From NCBI GenBank assembly GCA_024336345.1, contig JANFOG010000019.1:248001-312000 (forward strand): a DNA stretch of 64,000 nucleotides, in the 5' to 3' direction. Below the pieces are notes generated by a model. It searched no databases, was not told where the DNA came from, and saw nothing but the letters and a program-made list of their open reading frames with translations. The translations under genes were made by a program, and so were the position numbers. Shown piece after piece: positions 57,851 through 64,000 of the stretch; within the stretch, counting starts at the first letter, position 1; every line of letters starts with the position of its first letter. Origin of the DNA: Mariannaea sp. PMI_226. Its lineage: Eukaryota > Ascomycota > Sordariomycetes > Hypocreales > Nectriaceae.

Positions 57851-58522
57851 CATTCCTATTTTTTATTTTCTAACTGTGCATGGACATTACCGGACACGAG
57901 CTCAACCAGAGGAGCCAACGGGAACGGCATGGCCAATATATTCGTCAATGGACCTGAAATGTAGGATATCTGAGCTAGACTAGATAGACTCCTGCCGCTG
58001 CATGTCCCTAGGGAGGCTTGGAGCGCATAGCGCTCCCCCGGCGTTAAATATACCAGCCAGCCAGGCCAAAACGGCACAAAAGGGCACTAATCACTAAATT
58101 ACGTAGACGTTACTGAAATTGTGTCCTGGTCTCTTCAAGCCCATACTATGTCACACATTGTCCAAATTAGGCCGTCGTCTCCTTAGGTTGAAATCTCTTC
58201 ACCCTCGTTTCAATACATTGTTCCAAAGGATTGTGATCGTTGTGTCTGTCATGTGATGAACTAGGGAACAACACACATGACGAACCAACGGAGGGACGGC
58301 CCAGAAGTGCTCTAAAATAATTCTACCTGCTGGTAACTCTATTGCTATTGGATGGTTCGCCGTGACGCGCTGCACGAAGTCACTGCCCCGACATGTGATC
58401 TAGATTATCAGTTGCAGCGGCGGGTTATCGTGAGTTTAAAAAGCATCGCTTGTCACTATTAAAAGGTGATTGGCTTTACTATCGTTCAATCGTTGCACGT
58501 CTTTGACTGGTGTGTGACTCAA
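57851..58522. other. LINE 3' tail and intergenic sequence
   Basis: The first ~200 bases, with the stem-like GGAGCGCATAGCGCTCC near 58019-58035, may be the LINE 3' UTR. The rest contains no recognisable gene. Confidence 0.4.
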
Positions 58523-58530
58523 TGACGTCA
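58523..58530. promoter_or_regulatory. CRE palindrome TGACGTCA
   Basis: Perfect ATF/CREB site 178 bases before the Met at 58708 of a small decayed gene, mirroring the arrangement at the LEA-like gene. Confidence 0.45.
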
Positions 58531-58707
58531 GACAGTAACGAGGCAGTGATGATACTGTGATGCCATCTATAAGACACCTGATATAAGACGCATGATGACG
58601 CTGCAGATGTTCCAAGTCTTGTTCTCTCATTTTCATCACTCGAGCAGTAAATACGAACTCTTCTTGTCAACATTACCTTTACCCCGAATATACAAGCACT
58701 TTCCTGG

Positions 58708-59232
58708 ATGGCGCATCGAGGTAGTCAATCAAGCATTGGGTTCCCCAAGTCAAATGAACTCGACTCCACTCATCAGAAAAGATACAACTCTTCGGAGGTG
58801 GCGAATGCGGTAGCAAAAGATGGCTTCAACGCTGCAGGATATAGTGTGTCCGCATAAAGACCATCCTTTTCCGGCATTTTGCAGGCTGACAAGTGACCAG
58901 TGGATCGGGATAAGATCATGAATGAGTTGCATGAGGAACATGTTCGTCATCTATCCTACTTCCGGTAGTTATGCAGCTCACACACCTTTACTTTCTAGAT
59001 CCAGAGAGAAATCGAAGACCGATTCAAGCATGAACCTGGCTACGCGGTCCGTCGCTATCAATAGTGTTGATCTTCTGGACAATCCTACTAACAAGTACCT
59101 AAATAGGCCATGATGCACGGTCACGAGCCCTCCAAAGGCGCTCGGATTGACGCAAGCATTGCGCGGGAGGAAGCTGAACTGTTGGCAAGAAAGACAAAAG
59201 AGAGGAGCCATCTTCCGGGCAAGAAGGTGTAG
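58708..59232 (+). pseudogene. Small multi-exon fungal gene, decayed (unnamed family)
   Basis: Exon 1 reads MAHRGSQSSIGFPKSNELDS and SSEVANAVAKDGFNAAGYSVS. From 58850 the reading continues only through two one- to two-base shifts (KDHPFPAF, LQADK) and a TGA where Trp fits, then DRDKIMNELHEEHVRHLS. Further exons follow: QREIEDRFKHEPGYAVRRYQ (from 58999) and, after an intron with a perfect TACTAAC branch point, HGHEPSKGARIDASIAREEA to the stop at 59232. The charged, helix-rich pattern is that of a small conserved fungal protein whose name I do not know. Probably nonfunctional. Confidence 0.5.
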
Positions 59233-59393
59233 CATAAGACTGCAAAGACCGACTTGAACCAGAGGCCCGCCGAAGAAGAATATGTCAACATGGCCAGACC
59301 GGGAATTAAACTCCAATTATCCAATCTGGTCTGTGTATTATAGTCAGTCAACGTATCATTGGAAGGAGTGTCATTGGGCTTCATCCCGTCGGT

Positions 59394-60293
59394 CTATTGA
59401 CTTGACATGCCAGTCGCTGTGTACAGATTTCGCAATACTCCTGTTGCTGCCTCATGGTGCGTGATAGCGCGGAAATTAGACTTGCATGCCTCATGATACG
59501 ATACCCTACAAATAGTGTAAGCGTCAATATTGTTCGGCCTTTTCCACCACGAGTTGCCATCTGACGGGATCGCGTGGCGCACGTTTGTAGAGTACTCGAC
59601 CTTGGATCCGCGAGCCCATGACTTGATTTTGACGAGAGGAATAGATGGGCACGGCACATGGTGCTTGGCAGTTTCCATTTCCTTTTGAAGATCTTCTATG
59701 GCGCTAAGTAGCCATATATGACTAGATGCGCAAAAATCCCAGATCTTTGAACGAAGCTCCGGGGGCAGGGAAAGCAATCGGGGTATAGTATCTAGAAGCC
59801 TGTAGCTCACGTAAGGTTCTAAATCAAGAGGCGGGACACCTTGCCAAGGGCTGCTCCATGTTGCTATATGGCATAGCCAAGATAAGAACTTTTCCTTATT
59901 AGCTTCGGGGAGGGGCAAAATCTGGAGCAAATACGGACAACGTGTTTGGGCTGTACTACTTTCGGCAGACGAACCACACTCTTCACAAGAGGGTATGCGG
60001 CAAAGCGTAAAGGGGTGGTCGTGATTATTATCACAATATCCAGAGCTTGGAAATTTGATTTCTCCGTATATAGTGACGGTATTTTGATGAACTACTATAC
60101 AAACAACATTAGCGATGATTGCACTCCTCTGAACCGGGCAGGTAGATGATGTACTCTCACGTGCATAAATTGTATCGTGGAGATCAAAAAGGAAACCGCA
60201 TATGCTACATCTTGAGTGGACGCGTGCATGCTGGTCTTCATTCATGGCTTCAATACGGTGCAGGCGCTGGGCATCACATAAATAAGGCATCAA
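59394..60293 (-). CDS. F-box-like hypothetical protein (299 aa)
   Basis: An uninterrupted ORF. The N-terminal part has two Cys clusters (CSICGF near residue 29 and CRIPSCEECGS near 98), then SWLCHIATWSSPWQGVPPLD, then an F-box-like core LLSLPPELRSKIWDFCASSH at about 185-205. The family usually continues much further; here the protein ends about 90 residues after the F-box, and WWKRPNNIDAYTICRVSYHE may already be the truncated tail. If expressed it could be a substrate adaptor for an SCF ubiquitin ligase, by family analogy only. Frame and codon use look normal. Confidence 0.6.
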   Translation of the reverse strand: MMPYLCDAQRLHRIEAMNEDQHARVHSRCSICGFLFDLHDTIYARESTSSTCPVQRSAIIANVVCIVVHQNTVTIYGEIKFPSSGYCDNNHDHPFTLCRIPSCEECGSSAESSTAQTRCPYLLQILPLPEANKEKFLSWLCHIATWSSPWQGVPPLDLEPYVSYRLLDTIPRLLSLPPELRSKIWDFCASSHIWLLSAIEDLQKEMETAKHHVPCPSIPLVKIKSWARGSKVEYSTNVRHAIPSDGNSWWKRPNNIDAYTICRVSYHEACKSNFRAITHHEAATGVLRNLYTATGMSSQ

Positions 60294-60853
60294 ATAGTGT
60301 AGCTGAACGCCAAAGGAGGAACCTGACTCATAGAGGAAACTGAGTCTTCAATATGCTCTGACGAAGTTCGTGCAACCATAAGCATTATTTATAAAGAACG
60401 ATTTCGGGGTATCCATATCCAGTTCATTGTCTCTATTAATCTCCTGCCTCCCAATTACCTTTGCACTTGAAAACACGCACCGTTGGGTATGAAATCCCTC
60501 TCAAACAGGTCCATCATTCATCCCATCTCATTCGTCAAGGTACCCGTCCCAAGCGGAAGTCTTAAAAAGAAAGAGGAAGAAATTACATGCATACGTGCAT
60601 CGGGTGTCGGGTGCTGCGGCGACAAGGAGCCAATAGGATATGTGTGTTTTAGCTCACCCCCTGTCCTAATCTACATATCCTATTGGCTCCTTGACAAAAT
60701 GTTGATGTGGGTTGACCTACGTTGAATTGAATTGAGTTGCTCCCATCCTTGCAGCCAAAAGGTGAAACGAACATATGAGCCAGCTGGCCTTCGGAATGGC
60801 AACTCCTAGAGCCCCTTGCATACCTGTATATAAAAAATTGCCCCAGCGGGACG
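60294..60853. other. Spacer containing a perfect 21-bp inverted repeat
   Basis: 60623-60643 and 60673-60693 are exact reverse complements separated by 29 bases; each arm contains a CCAAT pentamer. It lies 160-230 bases past the stop of the bZIP gene. No gene is seen; the ORF 60483-60725 overlaps the repeat and looks incidental. Confidence 0.7.
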
Positions 60854-62061
60854 TCATTGTCCCCCTAGTTGAGCGAGCAAAGGGTCGATAGGTCCATCAA
60901 GCAACTGACTGTCCGAAAGAGGCTGGTCCCGCCTAGCTTTTAGACGCGGAGATTTGCTAAGCCCGGTAGGCAGAGAGCTGTCGCTCAGCTGAACGCGTTG
61001 AGCTTCTAGATAGTACGGCGGAATAGGCAGGCGCTCGTGCTGTGAGAAACGCCGCTGCACATCCTGGCCAGCCACGACCTGGTTTGGCATTGGTGCAGCC
61101 ATATCATAGGGGTTCATCTGCAGATTAAAGGGCTCAATGACCTGCAACATGGAGGCACCGTGGAGTCCTTGCTGATGAGTTACTGGACAGTCCTTGTGGG
61201 CAAAAAGGAGTGTCTTTAGGTTCACCGTCTCTTCTCTGAGATGGGTGATTCGCGCCGTCAAGGCATCGTTCTCCGTATTGAACAACTCAACCTTGGTCTG
61301 CAGGTTGGTAAGCAATCGTTTCTTCCTTTGACGACACTTGTGGGCAGCGACGCTGGTTCAAGGAGAGTCAGTACACTGTCTCAACACAGAACAATCAAGG
61401 ATTGCAAGACATACCGATTGCGCTCGAGAAAGTTCTCTCGCTTCTCCTCGTCCGTCCTTTTTGACATGGATCCGCCCTCCTGCAATTTCATCTTGGACCC
61501 TTCATCAGAAAAATCCATGTTATCATTGGTAGCAGAGCCATTGGTCTTGGATTTCTTATTAGCGGGAGCCTTCACTGGGGGCTCATCCGCCTTTCGTCGG
61601 CCGTTGGTGGGAGAGAGGTTTCTCTTGCCCTTGCCTCGCGTCTTGGGCCTGGCCTGTTCGCTCTCATCAGAAGCAGTACTAACCCCACTCATGCCGCAAG
61701 CAGAGCCAATTGAGCCCCCATTAACCCTCAACATCTGCGGCGAAGTGTTCATATTCTGTGGAGCGACGGGAGCAGGGTGAGCGTGGCCGGGGGCGCCTAA
61801 AGTGACGGCGAATTGGTTCGTACTCTGGACACCGTTCCTACCTTGGGCCAACATGAATAGACCATTCGCAGCGTCGTTATCGTGGGGGTCAAAAGAGCCA
61901 GGTGAGGAGTTCGCCTCGGATTTAGCGGTTGTCGCACCGTTGGGCGTTTCTTGGGATTGAGAGGTAGCAGATGGTTGCTGTTGCTGAGGCGGTGGTGGTG
62001 ACTGTTGTCCTTGTGATCGCAGAGGAGCACTGTTCTGATCACGTTTGGCCGCAGCGCTCAT
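60854..62061 (-). CDS. atfA: ATF/CREB bZIP transcription factor (AtfA-type), two exons
   Basis: Nuclear stress-response regulator; AtfA acts downstream of the SakA/Hog1 kinase in filamentous fungi. Exons 62061-61415 and 61352-60854, joined across a 62-base GT-AG intron that splits an Arg codon, give 381 aa. The N terminus is Gln/Pro/Ser-rich (QQSPPPPQQQQPSATSQ) and the middle Asn/Ser-rich. Then comes a basic region KREN FLERNR joined to VAAHKCRQRKK (the N-x7-R signature), and a leucine zipper through NLQTKVELFNTENDALTARI and LREETVNLKTLL. AHKDCPVTHQQGL directly after the zipper is characteristic of this family. It is somewhat shorter than Aspergillus AtfA. No defects seen. Confidence 0.88.
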
Positions 62062-63211
62062 AGCAGTTCGGTGGACGTCGAGAGTGTTGGCGTAGCTTCG
62101 CCGCTGGCGAGCTAAGCAAAAAGTTGAGAATTCCGGCTGGGGGCAGGGAACATAGAGCCGCTGCCGCCCGGTGTCAAGCCTGTCCTGAGAGAGGACTCGT
62201 GGGGTGTAGGGGAACCGCCACGAAGGTGATGGGTATCGCCAACGTAATCAGTGGCCTGACCAGAGAGCATCGCTGGGCTCAGAGGCTCGATCCGCGAGTT
62301 GGAAGTTTCGACAAGTCAATAGCGCACGGCGCACAGCATACATACGCATACGGCTTTCGAACTTCGTCTCGCAGTTGCGGGAAAATGCGTTGCTAAGAGG
62401 TTTTTTTTTTTTTTTTGGGAAGAGGGGGGGGGGGGGGGGCGGTTTGCAGGCGCAGAAAGTCTGTCTGGTATGTTCAGTACTCGACACCTGAAGTCAAGGA
62501 GCAGAGGGCGAGAACGCACAAAAACGATGCGAGGCACGGCACAGAGAGCGTCAGCTGCAGTGAAAAACAGCGGAAGGAGAAAAAGGAACAGTAACAAAGA
62601 CCACTGAGATAGCCTCGTGCTGTGGAGTTGCGGCTTGTGCCTGACAAGATGCGGATGCGCCTCGAAGAGCGACAAAGTGGACGGGATCGCGTTCATAGAG
62701 GATTTGTGAAAGGATCAGTTGGGAAAACACGTCAGAGATGACGTTTGGGCACTTCTGCCATTGGGGAGTGAGAAAAAAAGGGGGGGCGACGCGGGTCTAG
62801 GTCCCGCTAGAACGGCTGACAAAAACTCCCACTGGCCACTGAGTGATCGCCACACTCTTTCCCCTCCGGAGTGATCGGGGGAGCCAACCAGGTGATGTTC
62901 TCTTGTGTACTACGTAGTAGTTCACTTACAACTTGCGGTTCATCATTCCCCTAGAGACGTTTTCGGTTCTGATACAACCCTTGTCGAATACCCAAAAACG
63001 GCCTGCTTGACCGGCTTCATCCATAAAAGCCCCTCAAGCACAGACTGACTACACAGGGCTTGATGGCGGGGAGCTGACCACGTACAGCAACTGGCAACAA
63101 GTTTTGATCCAAACCTCTGTAACTAGCGGGGCCCCCCACAGGGAAATTAGACTCGATTTTCAACGCTGCTTACCCCCCTATTTTCCTTCCTTCAACACAC
63201 AACACCACAAA
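62062..63211. other. Upstream region of atfA
   Basis: Over 1 kb without a convincing gene, likely a long leader plus promoter. It has a poly-T run followed by a poly-G run at 62400-62440, a CRE half-site pair at 62729-62744 and a TACTACGTAGTA palindrome near 62908-62919. ORFs here (for example 62316-62696 -) are low-complexity. Confidence 0.5.
62729..62744. promoter_or_regulatory. Inverted pair of CRE half-sites (ACGTCA-N4-TGACGT)
   Basis: Two half-sites in perfect inverted arrangement with a four-base spacer, about 670 bases upstream of the atfA start. ATF/CREB factors recognise TGACGTCA and its half-sites, so this is a candidate for autoregulation, by inference. Confidence 0.45.
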
Positions 63212-63403
63212 ATGGGCCGCCGTGGGCCAGAGCTATCACCTCAATTACGGTCTCGAATTTGTGAGCTTCGAAGCTATGGTCTTTCGCATAGCCGGATTAA
63301 AGCCCAAGAAGCCCTACATCCAGAGGTCCCTCTTGGAACCATTAAATCAACCTTACGGCTCGAAAAACAACGCTGAGATAATCAAAGCAAGCCACGGTGG
63401 CGA
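63212..63403 (+). pseudogene. Tc1/mariner transposase, N-terminal fragment
   Basis: Starts MGRRGPELSPQLRSRICELR and continues YGLSHSRI, EVPLGTIKSTLRLEKQR, the helix-turn-helix DNA-binding domain of fungal Tc1/mariner transposases. A TGA at 63374-63376, probably from CGA, follows; DNQSKPR in the same frame is the last recognisable part (63395-63400). The DDE catalytic domain is absent, and no terminal repeat was found. Confidence 0.7.
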
Positions 63404-63740
63404 CTGATGAATGAATGAATGAAATTTATTACGCCCGGGAGGACTAAGCCTCATAGGGCCATGACGCTAACCTATTTTCAGTTCTAACGATTGATTGAGA
63501 TCACCCAAAAGCCCCACATTATTCCTCGTCCACTGATTGGTCTCGCCTCGCTTGACTCTGATGTGACACGCCTGCTTGAAGGCCAAATTCTCCAAGTGTT
63601 CAGCATCCTATCTTGTTCCCAGCTGGCATCTATCCCATGATATCGTGCGACGAGCCCCAGAAAAACACGCTCTGGCTCGGCCGACATGGCGGCACCGCCC
63701 CCGAGCCGGATCAACGAAATTCATATGGATCAACTATTTT
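63404..63740. other. Unassigned sequence after the Tc1 fragment
   Basis: Contains (TGAA)n at about 63407-63423. The reading EITQKPHIIPRPLIGLASLD near 63500 (+) is protein-like but not identified. Confidence 0.35.
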
Positions 63741-63845
63741 CCGTGATATTCCATACGTATGGAATACTCGCAGGCTGTATGGAATATGGATTAACTGTAT
63801 GGAATATTTGTATTCCATACAACTAATCCATACGGGTATGGATAG
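63741..63845. repeat. Cluster of GTATGGAATA palindromes
   Basis: A perfect 20-base palindrome at 63747-63766 is followed by an imperfect inverted repeat 63788-63829 (17 of 19 positions pair, loop TTTG) and further GTATGG/CCATAC words. This resembles hAT subterminal repeats such as those at 360-500 and 27625-27735. No terminus or transposase is visible before the window ends. Confidence 0.6.
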
Positions 63846-64000
63846 AAAGCCTGTCTTGGAGGCGCCAGTATGAGCGAGGCCAATCGCGCGGCCCGGGTGA
63901 GCCGGGCGAGCCGGTTGAGCCGGGCATCTTTGCAGTTCATGGTGGTCAGCTCTGATGAACGATGCACTTCACCCAATTTCTTATTGGCTAGCTCCTTCCT

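Noticed and set aside
62400..62440. Poly-T and poly-G runs as a regulatory element of atfA
   Set aside because: Homopolymers of this kind are error-prone in assemblies, and nothing else supports a function.

Overview
This is a eukaryotic, filamentous-ascomycete (Pezizomycotina) window, probably from a repeat-rich accessory or subtelomeric region. The evidence is short 50-70 bp introns with GTAAG/GTATG donors and CTAAC-type branch points, fungal-only families (LaeA-like methyltransferase, fungal rhodopsin-domain protein, Zn2Cys6-type regulator, Tad-like LINEs, fungal hAT transposases) and an AtfA-type bZIP gene. Eurotiomycetes is plausible, but the order cannot be fixed from sequence alone. 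I found no bacterial genes, rRNA, tRNA or CRISPR.

Left part (1-11.5 kb): after the 5' end of a hAT transposon comes a run of dead genes. They are a fungal transcription factor (-), then the three homogentisate-pathway enzymes of tyrosine/phenylalanine catabolism, fumarylacetoacetase (+), maleylacetoacetate isomerase (-) and homogentisate 1,2-dioxygenase (+), then a Dal5/Tna1-type MFS transporter (+). Each can still be followed end to end by homology but carries in-frame stops. Wherever I can infer the ancestral codon it is Gln or Trp, i.e. CpA/TpG changed to TpA, the signature of repeat-induced point mutation (RIP).

12.5-23.8 kb: an inverted repeat pair (about 12.5 and 19.5 kb) brackets the 5' end of a LINE, an apparently intact eight-exon LaeA-like methyltransferase (-), and a glutathione S-transferase with two nonsense codons (+). 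Next come an unidentified small ORF and a thiolation plus thioester-reductase fragment of an NRPS-like reductase, cut off by a transposon.

23.8-36 kb: a 3.4-kb hAT element with terminal inverted repeats carries a solo LTR (5-bp target duplication). Beside it is a second hAT end that interrupts a GST relic. Then come a degenerate minisatellite-like tract, an intact four-exon seven-helix rhodopsin-domain protein (-), a 441-bp hAT-type MITE with a perfect 8-bp duplication, and an amino-acid permease relic.

37.7-50 kb: a 550-codon proline-rich ORF and a broken OrsD/DUF3505-like gene. That gene is invaded by a LINE fragment, which is itself invaded by a 177-bp solo LTR. Head to tail with that fragment lies a nearly full-length but decayed Tad-like LINE (-), followed by another hAT relic.

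50-64 kb: more ordinary gene space. It holds a mitochondrial carrier (-), a small LEA-like stress protein (+) with CRE-like promoter elements, hAT and LINE debris, a small decayed conserved gene, an F-box-like protein (-) and an intact ATF/CREB bZIP regulator (-) with an inverted pair of CRE half-sites upstream. A Tc1/mariner N-terminal relic and a palindrome cluster close the window. The live genes look like stress regulation and accessory functions set among RIP-damaged genes and nested transposons.
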